64,000 nucleotides of DNA, from assembly GCA_041398225.1 (NCBI GenBank), contig JAWKVD010000004.1, positions 124,001 to 188,000 of the forward strand, given 5' to 3'. Position numbers and translations under genes: made by a program. The notes under the pieces were generated by a model. That model had not been told where the DNA came from. It worked only from the letters and a program-made list of their open reading frames with translations, and did not search any database. Shown in pieces: positions 27,510 to 35,598 of this stretch. This stretch comes from JAWKVD01 sp041398225 (GTDB lineage Bacteria > Pseudomonadota > Alphaproteobacteria > Caulobacterales > Hyphomonadaceae). How positions within the stretch are numbered: the first letter of the stretch is position 1; each line of letters starts with the position of its first letter.

Positions 27510-29003
27510 GTGAGCGTAGAGACGTGGAGCGAGCGCGGTGCGCAACGGTCTCCGGCGGCGCAGGCCGGCGGCGGCGCGCGCGTGAAACCCGTGTTGTCGG
27601 CGGCTGAAGTCCTGCTTCAAATGTGGCGCTCCAAGCTGTTGATGTTGCTTGTGTTCGTGCCGGTTCTTCTGGTCTCGGTCGCGGTCGCGCTGACGATGGA
27701 GACGAAGTACACATCGAACACCCGTTTGCTCGTTCGGCTGGGGCCGGAATACGTGTTCGACCCGGTGGTCGGCGATGCGGCGCGCGGCGCCTTTCCGCAA
27801 GCCGAGGAGATGGTGCAGTCCGAGGTGGAGCTGGCGCGTTCTCCGGTGATCCTCGAGCGGGTCATTTCCGAGATCGGACTGGGGCGGCTCTATCCGAAGC
27901 TTGCACAGCGGCGCGAGACGGCCAGCGAGGAAAAGGCGAGGGTGATCGACCGGCTGGCGCTGGAGGCGTTCGTGAAGAATCTCGGCGTTGGAGCGGCGCC
28001 GCGTTCCTCGATCATCCGGATGTCGTTCCAGCATCGCGATCCCGAGACGGCGACCGAAACGCTGAAGGCCTTCGTGGACGCCTACATGTCGTACCGGAGC
28101 GAAGTGCTTCAAGGGTCCGAGGCGCAAGAGCTATCGAGCCAGCGTTCGCTGATCGAGGAAAAACTTGCGAAGGCGGATCAGGCGCTTGGCGATTTTCTGG
28201 CGCGCAACGGGCTGAGCGATTTCGAGGCCGAGCAGGCGGCGGTGGTGGCGCTGCATGGTCAGCTTTCGCAGGATCTGTCCGACGCTGACGCCGCGCTCTC
28301 CGAGGCTCGCGGGCGGGTGAGCGCGCTGACAGGACTGCTGGCTCAGACGCCGCGCACGATTGAGCTCTATGTCGACGACGCCGCCAGCCAGACGCTGGCG
28401 GAGCTGCGCCTGGAACGTGAACAACTGCTTGCGCGCTACAAGCCGGAATCGCGCGCCGTGCAGGACATCGAAAAGCGCATCGCGCAGGTGGAAGCCGGGG
28501 CAAAGGGACAGGCCGGACAGGGCATGAAGCGCATCGGCCCCAACCCGACCCACCAGACCATCGAGGGTGATCTTGCGAAGGCGCGAACGGACGTCACGGC
28601 GCTGACGGCCCGGCAGGCGGACCTGCAACGGCAGATCGCCGCTGCCGGTGCGCGTCGCGCGCGGTTGCTGTCTCTTGAGGCCGACTACGGAAAGCTGGCG
28701 CGCGACCGCGCGGCTCTGCAGGACGCAGCCGGCAAGTTCGCCTCGCGCGAACAGGCCGAACATGCTCGTGTGGAGATGTCCGGTCGCGACGCCGGCACCA
28801 TCACCATCTATGAAGCGCCGCGTAGGCCGGCCAAGGGCCATTCGCCGAAGCGGTTGATCGTGCTCGCGGGGGCGATGCTGGGTTTGCTGACGGCGCTGGC
28901 GGCGGCTCTCCTGCGGGCCTGGTCGGTTCCCAGCTTCCCGACGCCGGGTTCGCTGGAGCGCACGCTGGGCATGCCTGTGCTCGCCTCGGTGAGGGATCGC
29001 TGA
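27510..29003 (+). CDS. hfsA: Holdfast chain-length/export protein HfsA (GumC/Wzz type)
   Basis: A 497-residue inner-membrane polysaccharide co-polymerase. The first transmembrane helix (LLMLLVFVPVLLVSVAVALT) starts near residue 43. The Wzz domain follows (TSNTRLLVRLGPEYVFDP), then a long coiled-coil periplasmic region (about 200-430: EKLAKADQALGDFLARNG, SLEADYGKLARDRAAL), and a second helix (LIVLAGAMLGLLTALAAALL) near residue 455 after a Pro-rich PRRPAKGHSPKR motif. It has no cytoplasmic kinase domain; that role falls to HfsB, encoded five bases downstream. The start is a GTG. Confidence 0.85.
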   Translation: MSVETWSERGAQRSPAAQAGGGARVKPVLSAAEVLLQMWRSKLLMLLVFVPVLLVSVAVALTMETKYTSNTRLLVRLGPEYVFDPVVGDAARGAFPQAEEMVQSEVELARSPVILERVISEIGLGRLYPKLAQRRETASEEKARVIDRLALEAFVKNLGVGAAPRSSIIRMSFQHRDPETATETLKAFVDAYMSYRSEVLQGSEAQELSSQRSLIEEKLAKADQALGDFLARNGLSDFEAEQAAVVALHGQLSQDLSDADAALSEARGRVSALTGLLAQTPRTIELYVDDAASQTLAELRLEREQLLARYKPESRAVQDIEKRIAQVEAGAKGQAGQGMKRIGPNPTHQTIEGDLAKARTDVTALTARQADLQRQIAAAGARRARLLSLEADYGKLARDRAALQDAAGKFASREQAEHARVEMSGRDAGTITIYEAPRRPAKGHSPKRLIVLAGAMLGLLTALAAALLRAWSVPSFPTPGSLERTLGMPVLASVRDR

Positions 29004-29007
29004 GCCG

Positions 29008-29751
29008 ATGATGCTGGTCATGGACGAAGCCCGGGAGTTCTATCGCGGCCTGTCGCAGACAGAAGCGTACCTTGGGGCGCATGCCGGGGCGCAAGGCGAG
29101 GACGGTGCGGGCGACGCCCCGTCGGGCGGCCGTCTGGTGATGTTGATGTCCGCGCAGGGCGGAGAAGGCGTCTCCAGTCTTGCCGCGTCGCTGGCGCTTG
29201 CGGCGGCCGAACATGCGCGAAAGCCGACATGGCTGCTCGATCTCGACCTGCGGCGCAATCATGCGTTCAACGCCTTCGCCGTGGGCGCGTTGTCGATGAG
29301 GTACGGCGGCGTCGGCCCGCCATACTCCGCGTTGCTGAAAACCGATCCGTTCTTCACCATTGAGCCTGAAGACAAGGAAGCCACGGGAATGCCGGGGCTG
29401 TTCACCGCCCATCGCGTCGGGGAGACGCGGATGATGGTGACGCAGTTCGATGCAGACCGGCTGCAGGCCAACGCCATGGTGCGTATCCGCACGCAGCCGT
29501 CCTACTGGGCGGCCGTGCGCGGCGCGACGGACTGGACCGTTGTGGACGCTCCGGCGCTGGCTCGTTCGAACGCCGGTCTCGCCGTGGCCTCGCAGATGGA
29601 TGGCGTTGTGCTGGTGGTTCAGGCCGACCGCACCCCCGCAAGCGAGGTGGCGAAGCTGCGTCAGGCCGTCGAGCGCCATGGCGGCCGGGTTCTGGGCGTG
29701 GCGCTGACGCGCATTCAGGTGGATGCGCGGCTGGTGGAGTCGATCGGGTGA
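29008..29751 (+). CDS. hfsB: Holdfast export partner HfsB (BY-kinase-like, degenerate P-loop)
   Basis: A 247-residue protein of the Wzc/CpsD ATPase fold. The Walker A position reads SAQGGEGVSSLA, so the Lys-Thr/Ser of GEGK(S/T) is replaced by Val-Ser. WLLDLDLRRN corresponds to Walker A', and WTVVDAPALARSNAGLAVAS with VVLVVQADRTP covers the Walker B side. No C-terminal tyrosine cluster is present. It is probably a non-catalytic regulator of HfsA. Its stop overlaps the hfsC start by four bases (GTGA), indicating translational coupling. Confidence 0.82.
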   Translation: MMLVMDEAREFYRGLSQTEAYLGAHAGAQGEDGAGDAPSGGRLVMLMSAQGGEGVSSLAASLALAAAEHARKPTWLLDLDLRRNHAFNAFAVGALSMRYGGVGPPYSALLKTDPFFTIEPEDKEATGMPGLFTAHRVGETRMMVTQFDADRLQANAMVRIRTQPSYWAAVRGATDWTVVDAPALARSNAGLAVASQMDGVVLVVQADRTPASEVAKLRQAVERHGGRVLGVALTRIQVDARLVESIG

Positions 29752-31073
29752 GGACGGTGGAGCCGATCTCGGCCGGACCGCGGCCGGGCCGGGTCGAGAT
29801 CGCGCTCGCCGCGTTGACGCTGTTTCTGTTCGCCGAGGCGTTCCTGCCGAAGCTGCTGGCGCCCGGGGCGGACATGGCGGCTGGCGAGGATGAGTCGGCG
29901 TTCCTGCGCTATCTGTGGTTGCCGTTCTATGCGCTGATCGGTTTGGGGCTCGTGGTGCGCGGTCGGACGGCGTTGCGGGCGATCGTGCGGTCGCCCTTGC
30001 TGATGCTGCTGGCCGCCGGGGCGATCGTTTCGGCGTTGTGGTCGATCAATCCGGAAACGTCGCTCAGGCGCGGGATCGCGGTTCTGGCGACCACGCTTCT
30101 CGGCGCGTATCTGGCCGCGAGTTATTCGTGGCGCGATCTGCTGCGCCTCTTGGGCGCGGTCTGGCTGGCGTTGATGGGAATGTCCCTGATTTCAGGGATC
30201 GTCGCGCCGGGATTTGCAGTGATGGATGAAGTTCATCCCGGCGCCTGGGCGGGCGGATGGTGGGAGAAGAACCAGCTCGGCGGACATGCCGCGCGCGCGG
30301 CTTTCCTGATGGCGTTTCTGGCCTGGCGCGACGGAGGCGCGCGCAAACTGTGGGCGGCGGGCGCTGCGATGAGCGTCGTTCTGGTGGTGCTGTCGACGTC
30401 GGTGACGTCGATGCTGGGCGCGTTGCTGGGCTTTGGCGTTCTGGCGGCGGCGTGGTGGACGCTGCGGGGCAAACGTCACTTCCTGTTTCTGGGGTGGGTC
30501 GGCGTCGTCAGCGTCAGTGCGTTGGCGCTGGCGCTCGCCGTCGCGCCGGCAGCGGTGTTCGGGCTGATCGGTCGCGATCCGACGCTGACCGGCCGGACCG
30601 ACATCTGGGATGCGCTGGCCGGCGCGATCTCGCAAAAGCCGTGGCTGGGGTATGGCTATGGCGCGTTCTGGGGGATCGACAGCGAGCCGCGCTACTGGAT
30701 TCAACAGGCGGTCGATTGGGCGGCGCCGTCCGGGCACAATGGGTGGCTGGATCTCGCGATCGGGCTCGGCCTGCCTGCGGCGGGTCTGTTCGCCGTCGAC
30801 GTCGTGCTGACGCTGTGGCGGGCGGCGAAGCTGTCGACGGTTTCGCCCGCCGGCGTGTTCGCGTTGGGCGCTCTGACGCAGATCCTGATGTTCTCGCTCT
30901 CGGAGAGCATCCTGCTGGCGCAGAACTCGATCATCTGGGCGACCTACGCCGCGATCAGCATCAAGCTTGCGCTGGAGCCTCCGGTTGCGGCTGGAGCGCC
31001 TGTTCGATCGGCTGTTCAATCGACGTCTCCGGCGCAGGCGACGACCAGGCCCAGTCCCGCCGCGGTTCGCTGA
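29748..31073 (+). CDS. hfsC: O-antigen ligase/polymerase-family membrane protein (HfsC-like)
   Basis: A 441-residue polytopic inner-membrane protein with roughly ten hydrophobic segments (for example IALAALTLFLFAEAF and LWLPFYALIGLGLVV). The Wzy_C/RfaL signature region appears as GAWAGGWWEKNQLGG, then LTGRTDIWDALAGAI and GHNGWLDLAIGLGLPAAG, where the periplasmic Arg and His are expected. It should join repeat units into holdfast polymer. It starts with GTG overlapping hfsB. Its last 113 bases overlap the convergent hfsH gene, and the C-terminal tail is Ala/Pro/Thr-rich. Confidence 0.8.
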   Translation: MRTVEPISAGPRPGRVEIALAALTLFLFAEAFLPKLLAPGADMAAGEDESAFLRYLWLPFYALIGLGLVVRGRTALRAIVRSPLLMLLAAGAIVSALWSINPETSLRRGIAVLATTLLGAYLAASYSWRDLLRLLGAVWLALMGMSLISGIVAPGFAVMDEVHPGAWAGGWWEKNQLGGHAARAAFLMAFLAWRDGGARKLWAAGAAMSVVLVVLSTSVTSMLGALLGFGVLAAAWWTLRGKRHFLFLGWVGVVSVSALALALAVAPAAVFGLIGRDPTLTGRTDIWDALAGAISQKPWLGYGYGAFWGIDSEPRYWIQQAVDWAAPSGHNGWLDLAIGLGLPAAGLFAVDVVLTLWRAAKLSTVSPAGVFALGALTQILMFSLSESILLAQNSIIWATYAAISIKLALEPPVAAGAPVRSAVQSTSPAQATTRPSPAAVR

Positions 31074-31833
31074 CGCCTGTGCGGCGCGCTGCGTCGATTG
31101 GCGTTTCGATCACGGCGCCAAGCTCCAGCGCTTCATCGGCAAGGTCGCGAATGTGGCGTGGCGTGACGCCGAAGGGCGTCGGTGAAGCGCTGACGTCGTG
31201 CGTGAAGAAGATCAGCCAGCCGTTTGACTGTACGCAGGATTTTATTGCAGCGCGTGCACGGTTGCGATGTGCGCGGGTGTCGCCCAGTTCAACCGCGTGA
31301 AGCTGGGCGCGATCCGTGCGCCCGGTGTTGACGCCCGGAAGGACGCCGCGCGCGGTGACGAAATGATCCGCCGCCCAGCGTTTGAGCGCTCGCGTGGTTT
31401 CGCCATAGGGCCAGGCGAAAGATGCGATGTCGTCGGAAAGCCCCATGCTTTCAAGCTGCATCAGGCATTCCGCGATATCGGTGTGAACCTTCTCCGCGTC
31501 CATGCGGGCGCAGTCGATGTGAGCGTGGGTGTGCGCGCCGATCTCGTGTCCACGTTGCTGCAGATCGACCAGATCGGAGGGCGCGTACATTTCGCCGAGA
31601 CTGGAGCGTTTCTGCCCGGCGAAGCCGGTGCTGGCGTAGAAGCAGCCGCGAGCGCCGAGACGTTCGAGTTCGTCGGCGCCGTTGAGCGCCGACCGTGGGA
31701 AGTCGTCGAAGCTGAAGGTCACGACAGGCCGGTCCGAGGCGATATGGACGCGCGCGGCGTGGCGATGTTGCGTCAGGCGGCGCTGGAGGCGCGCTCCGAT
31801 TGATCGCGATGGCTGGTAGGGTTGCGGACGCAT
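30961..31833 (-). CDS. hfsH: Polysaccharide deacetylase HfsH
   Basis: HfsH removes acetyl groups from holdfast GlcNAc, needed for cohesion and surface attachment. The 290-residue protein has the NodB domain: FSFDDFP (catalytic Asp-Asp, near residue 39), RGHEIGAHTHAHIDC (metal-binding His), FAWPYGETTRAL, and WLIFFTHDVS. No signal peptide is seen, matching a cytoplasmic enzyme. The start codon shares one base with the hfsG stop (TGATG). The last 38 residues (after RRTGVSEPRRDW) lie in DNA that also codes for the hfsC tail on the other strand. Confidence 0.85.
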   Translation of the reverse strand: MRPQPYQPSRSIGARLQRRLTQHRHAARVHIASDRPVVTFSFDDFPRSALNGADELERLGARGCFYASTGFAGQKRSSLGEMYAPSDLVDLQQRGHEIGAHTHAHIDCARMDAEKVHTDIAECLMQLESMGLSDDIASFAWPYGETTRALKRWAADHFVTARGVLPGVNTGRTDRAQLHAVELGDTRAHRNRARAAIKSCVQSNGWLIFFTHDVSASPTPFGVTPRHIRDLADEALELGAVIETPIDAARRTGVSEPRRDWAWSSPAPETSIEQPIEQALQPQPEAPAQA

Positions 31834-32885
31834 CACACAGCCTCCGCATAGATCAGCGCGCGCCAGAGCTTCAGCAGCGTGAGGCGAGCGGCGGCAGGAA
31901 AGGCGCGCTGGCGCGTCAGGTGACCCAGCAAGGCGGCCAGCGGGCGACGGAACGGCGCGAAGCGCGCAATGCGCGCGGCGCGCAGCAGCGGAGCGTGTTC
32001 CATGGCGGCGGGATGACGTTTCACCAGACGTGCGAAGTTGTCCGCGCCTTCGGCGTACTTGGCCATCAGCGACCGATCGTCGTCGAGGCCGAGATGAGAG
32101 GCCGTGTTGTCGATGTGGATGATCGGAAAGCGGTTTGCGAGTCGCAGCCCCCAGTCGGTGTCTTCCCAGCCCCAGCCGGCGAAGTCGTCGGGGAACGGGC
32201 ACGCCTTGAGCGCGTCGGCGTGGACGAGAACGTTGCTGGTGTAGACGTGACGACCTGCCGAACGATTGCGCTCGATCGCCGGCAGACATTCCGACGTCAG
32301 TGCCTGACGGCGGTGCAATGCGAAGCGGGGATCGACCGGGGACTGCGCCAGCGAGTAGCCGCCGACAATCACGCATGGCGATTTCGCGGCCTTTGCGGCG
32401 TCAAGGTAGCGCGCGATGAAGCGGTCATCGTCGGGAAGCATATCGGCGTCCAGAAACAACACCCACGGCGCCCGGGCGTAGGCCGCCGCCGCGTTGCGCG
32501 CGCGGGCTCGGCCGATATTGCCTCGGGCGAAGGCGAGCAGAACGGCGAGGTGCAGCGGCCGGGCGATTGCGGTGCGCAGCGCTTCGGCCTCGGGATCGTT
32601 CGTGCCGTCGTCGTAGACCACGACCTCGATCTCATCGCCGTGGATGCATCCCGCCAGGCGGAGGAGCAAGTCGTCGACGTCGCCCCGGTAACAGGGGATC
32701 ACCACGCTGATCGCGGGACGCGCGATTGACCAGGCGGCGTTCGCGAAGACGGCTACGTCCGCGGTCGGAGCCTTCTGGGAGGCGTTTCCCATAACGCCCT
32801 GGTGGTTGTCGTTCGCGACGACGCGGAGGTGGGGCCGTATGCGCCCGGGTCGCGTCGCATCGGGAACCGCTTCCGGCGGGCGCAT
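31833..32885 (-). CDS. hfsG: Family 2 glycosyltransferase HfsG
   Basis: A 350-residue GT-A enzyme. AISVVIPCYRGDVDDLLLRL (near residue 58) starts the nucleotide-binding fold, YDDGTND follows, WVLFLDADM carries the D-x-D motif, and GWGWEDTDWGLRLA is the acceptor-side E-D motif typical of GlcNAc or related transferases. In Caulobacter HfsG extends the holdfast repeat with GlcNAc. The first 45 residues are poorly conserved, and an internal start (MGNASQK) is possible. It starts three bases after the hfsE stop and overlaps hfsH by one base, so the three genes form a tight operon. Confidence 0.85.
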   Translation of the reverse strand: MRPPEAVPDATRPGRIRPHLRVVANDNHQGVMGNASQKAPTADVAVFANAAWSIARPAISVVIPCYRGDVDDLLLRLAGCIHGDEIEVVVYDDGTNDPEAEALRTAIARPLHLAVLLAFARGNIGRARARNAAAAYARAPWVLFLDADMLPDDDRFIARYLDAAKAAKSPCVIVGGYSLAQSPVDPRFALHRRQALTSECLPAIERNRSAGRHVYTSNVLVHADALKACPFPDDFAGWGWEDTDWGLRLANRFPIIHIDNTASHLGLDDDRSLMAKYAEGADNFARLVKRHPAAMEHAPLLRAARIARFAPFRRPLAALLGHLTRQRAFPAAARLTLLKLWRALIYAEAV

Positions 32886-32888
32886 CGC

Positions 32889-34436
32889 CTAGCGGATCCG
32901 GTTCCGGTCTCCGAAGAGACGCGGCACGGTGAGGATGAGAATCCAGAGATCGAACCAGAACGAGGCGCGGCGGATGTATTCGAGATCGAGGCGCACGCGC
33001 TCGCGGACTTCCTCCTGCGTGTGCACCGGGCCGCGCGAACCGTTGATCTGCGCCCAGCCTGTGATGCCGGGCAAGACGCGGTGCCTGTGGGCGTAGCCGC
33101 CGACGATGTCGTGCACTTCGGTCGAGCCCGCCGTCATGCCGACCGCGTGCGGGCGCGGACCCACCAGCGACATTTCGCCGGCCAGCACGTTGAGGAGCTG
33201 CGGCAGTTCGTCGAGGCTGGTGCGGCGCAGGAAGCAACCGATGCGCGTGATGCGCGGATCGTTGGCGACGGCCTGCACGACGACGCCTTCCTCCGCCAGC
33301 CGGTCGGGCCGCATGGTGCGGAACTTCCAGACGCGAATGATGTGGTTGTTGAAGCCGTGGCGCTTCTGCCGGAAGAAGACGGGCCCCGGGCTGTCGAGGC
33401 GGATCAGCAGCGCGACGATCGCAAAGACCGGAACGAGAGCGACCAGCATGGCCGACGCGAGCACGATGTCGCTCATGCGTTTCACCAGAGCGCGGCGATG
33501 ATCGCGCGGCGCGCCGGAGACATAGGCGGCGGGCAGATCTCCGACGCGCGCCATAGACGTGGTTTCCGGAGCGAAGCCTTCGAGATCGAGGACGAGGATG
33601 ATCTCCTGCGGCACATCGCGAAGACGGTCGATAAGATCGCGTACGCGGGGCTGCGCAGTCGAAGTTACGGTGATAATGATGCGGTCGACATCCGGCAGTC
33701 CCGACCATTCGATCAGATCATCCGGATTGCCGAGATGCGCGGCGTCGTTGAAGCGAATGTCGCTGCGCGCGGTGCGATCGTCGAAATAGCCCAGAATGTT
33801 GAGTTCGCGCTCGCGCCGATTGCGGGCGATGATGCGCGCGGCGGCTCGAGTGGCGCCGACGATGACGACGTTGTCCGAGAATACGCCGGCGCGGGTCAGG
33901 ACGCGGATCACGCCGAGATAATTGGCGTGCAGCACAATGATTGCGGCAAGGCAGGCTGCGGCGACGCCGGGAATTTCCGCGGCCCAGGGGCGGCCGATTG
34001 AGCTTCCGGCGAGCGCGGCGGCTGCGAGCGCACCGGCGGCGCCGACCGAGGTGCGAAAGAGATGGCCTGCGATCGAGCCGGCGTAGCGATATTGGCGTGC
34101 ACCGGCGATCCAGACGCCGGCCACGGCGGCGAGCGGCATTATGAGAAATGGCCAGGCGACGGACAGCGGAGCCTGGAGAAGGTCGAGGCCCGCTGCAGCC
34201 GAGAGGCCCAGAACCACGAGCGTCAGCGCGGTGACGTCAAGCGCGCGGGTGATCCAGGCCAGCATTTCGCGGCGGACGACACGGCGCGCGCGCGGCGGGC
34301 TGGATATGCGTTCGGCGCCGTTCGAACCGCCTGCTCGCACAATCGTCGCGTGATCCGGCGCGAGCGGATCACCTCCGGGATGCTGGCCGGTTTCCGGCAA
34401 TGGGGCTTCAGCCCAATTCAGGGGCTTGGCTGACAT
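32889..34436 (-). CDS. hfsE: Undecaprenyl-phosphate sugar phosphotransferase HfsE
   Basis: HfsE starts holdfast synthesis by moving a sugar-1-phosphate onto undecaprenyl phosphate. The 515-residue polyprenyl glycosylphosphotransferase has four predicted N-terminal membrane helices, then a nucleotide-binding-like middle domain (NVVIVGATRAAARII). The C-terminal catalytic domain has an entry helix (LASAMLVALVPVFAIVALLI), SPGPVFFRQKRHG, VWKFRTM and the TSLDELPQLLNVL region followed by GEMSLVGPRPH. It is the first gene of the hfsE-G-H operon and faces away from the redoxin gene. Confidence 0.86.
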   Translation of the reverse strand: MSAKPLNWAEAPLPETGQHPGGDPLAPDHATIVRAGGSNGAERISSPPRARRVVRREMLAWITRALDVTALTLVVLGLSAAAGLDLLQAPLSVAWPFLIMPLAAVAGVWIAGARQYRYAGSIAGHLFRTSVGAAGALAAAALAGSSIGRPWAAEIPGVAAACLAAIIVLHANYLGVIRVLTRAGVFSDNVVIVGATRAAARIIARNRRERELNILGYFDDRTARSDIRFNDAAHLGNPDDLIEWSGLPDVDRIIITVTSTAQPRVRDLIDRLRDVPQEIILVLDLEGFAPETTSMARVGDLPAAYVSGAPRDHRRALVKRMSDIVLASAMLVALVPVFAIVALLIRLDSPGPVFFRQKRHGFNNHIIRVWKFRTMRPDRLAEEGVVVQAVANDPRITRIGCFLRRTSLDELPQLLNVLAGEMSLVGPRPHAVGMTAGSTEVHDIVGGYAHRHRVLPGITGWAQINGSRGPVHTQEEVRERVRLDLEYIRRASFWFDLWILILTVPRLFGDRNRIR

Positions 34437-34558
34437 GGCGCACGCTTCTCTCTGGCGTGGCCAGTGCTAACCGATCAGGGTCAAGATCCGGCTTGCGGGA
34501 CCGTTGAAATTTCAATGAAAGACGCGATGCAGAAGCGCGAGGACCGGCCTGAACGGAA

Positions 34559-34592
34559 CGCTCCCCTGCCGGCGGAAACCGGCAGGGGAGCG
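34559..34592 (-). terminator. Rho-independent terminator after the redoxin gene
   Basis: A 14-bp perfect stem (CGCTCCCCTGCCGG and complement) with a six-base loop, 50 bases after the stop of the minus-strand redoxin gene. Only a short T-rich run (TTCCGTTC) follows on that strand, while the + side has CTTTGTCTCTTT, so it may work in both directions. Confidence 0.75.
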
Positions 34593-34640
34593 CTTTGTCT
34601 CTTTCACTCGTGCGCCGCGAGGCCCACGGTCTGATCTGGC

Positions 34641-35306
34641 TTACGCCTTGTCGGGCTCGATGTAGTTGATGATGCAGCCGTCGGCCTTGGCCTCGATCTG
34701 CGGGACCGGCTGACCTGCCAGCATCGCATCGAGCGTGTCGTTCAGGTAGAACTTCTCGGGACGCGGTTTTTCGAGGCCGTAGGTCAGGCGATCATCGATC
34801 GGCCCGTGGAAGACCACGTCCCAGGTCTTGGGGTCGACGACGAAGACTTCGGCGGTGCGTTCAGCACCCAGCTCGTGTCCGAGCGTCTGGTCGGCGTCTT
34901 TCAGCACATGGATGCCCAACTCGTACTTGTCGACTTCCTTGGCGATGGCCTCAGGCGTGTCCTGAGAGTTCGAGTTGATCATGAAGAACTTCACGCCCTT
35001 GGGGCGATAGGCCGCCGCCGCTTCCTTCAGCGTGGGCGTCAGGCGTTGGACGATCGGGCAGCCATTGCCGTGCATGACCAGAACGACCGCAGGCGCGTCC
35101 TTGAGATCGTAGAGCGTGTGCTCCTGCCCGGCTTCGTCCGCCAGGGTGAAATTGTCGATGTGAATGATCGGCGCCTTGACCGCTTCGGCCGTCGCCGCTT
35201 CCGGCTGAACCGCGGCGGTTTCCTGCGTGGCGGTGTTGTCGCAGGCGCTCAGGCTCGCGCCCGCTGCGAGAACCAGAGCAGATGCTGCGATGCGAAATGA
35301 GAACAT
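34641..35306 (-). CDS. Redoxin-domain lipoprotein with a single cysteine site
   Basis: A 221-residue envelope protein. The signal peptide ends in the lipobox LSAC (about residues 19-22). The AhpC/TSA-like fold contains VVLVMHGNGCPIVQRLTPTL, where one cysteine follows Asn-Gly, like the N-x-CP site of redoxin proteins rather than C-x-x-C. FFMINSNSQDTPEAIAKEV, HVLKDADQTLGHELGAERTAEVFVVD and VFHGPIDDRLTYG match the redoxin family, with the cis-proline region changed. GGAGG precedes the ATG at 35306. It sits beside the TonB receptor gene, and a joint role in metal or redox uptake is possible but unproven. Confidence 0.75.
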   Translation of the reverse strand: MFSFRIAASALVLAAGASLSACDNTATQETAAVQPEAATAEAVKAPIIHIDNFTLADEAGQEHTLYDLKDAPAVVLVMHGNGCPIVQRLTPTLKEAAAAYRPKGVKFFMINSNSQDTPEAIAKEVDKYELGIHVLKDADQTLGHELGAERTAEVFVVDPKTWDVVFHGPIDDRLTYGLEKPRPEKFYLNDTLDAMLAGQPVPQIEAKADGCIINYIEPDKA

Positions 35307-35550
35307 TGCGGGCCTCCTTCCCAATAATTTCGGCTGTTGACCGCGTGTAATGACGCTTATGGCGCCTCACGCAACGGAATTGAACCGTCCAGCGGCAAAA
35401 CGCACTGGATTGTGTACATGGAGGCTATGCCCGCGATTCCAAACGGCGCTTGATCCTGAACAGACCGCCATGGACCCGTTGTCGGTCGGGCGATGTCTTT
35501 GGCCTGCGGCCGGCCGACGGTCGCTTTGCGGAGGCTGCCGACAAACGAAA

Positions 35551-35572
35551 ACGGGCGGCCGAAGCCGCCCGT
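35551..35572 (-). terminator. Rho-independent terminator of the TonB receptor gene
   Basis: ACGGGCGGC and GCCGCCCGT flank CGAA, 27 bases after the receptor stop codon. On the minus strand the stem is followed by TTTTCGTTTG, a good U-rich tail. Confidence 0.82.
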
Positions 35573-35598
35573 TCCCGTCAGGAGTTCTGGTCCTAGGT

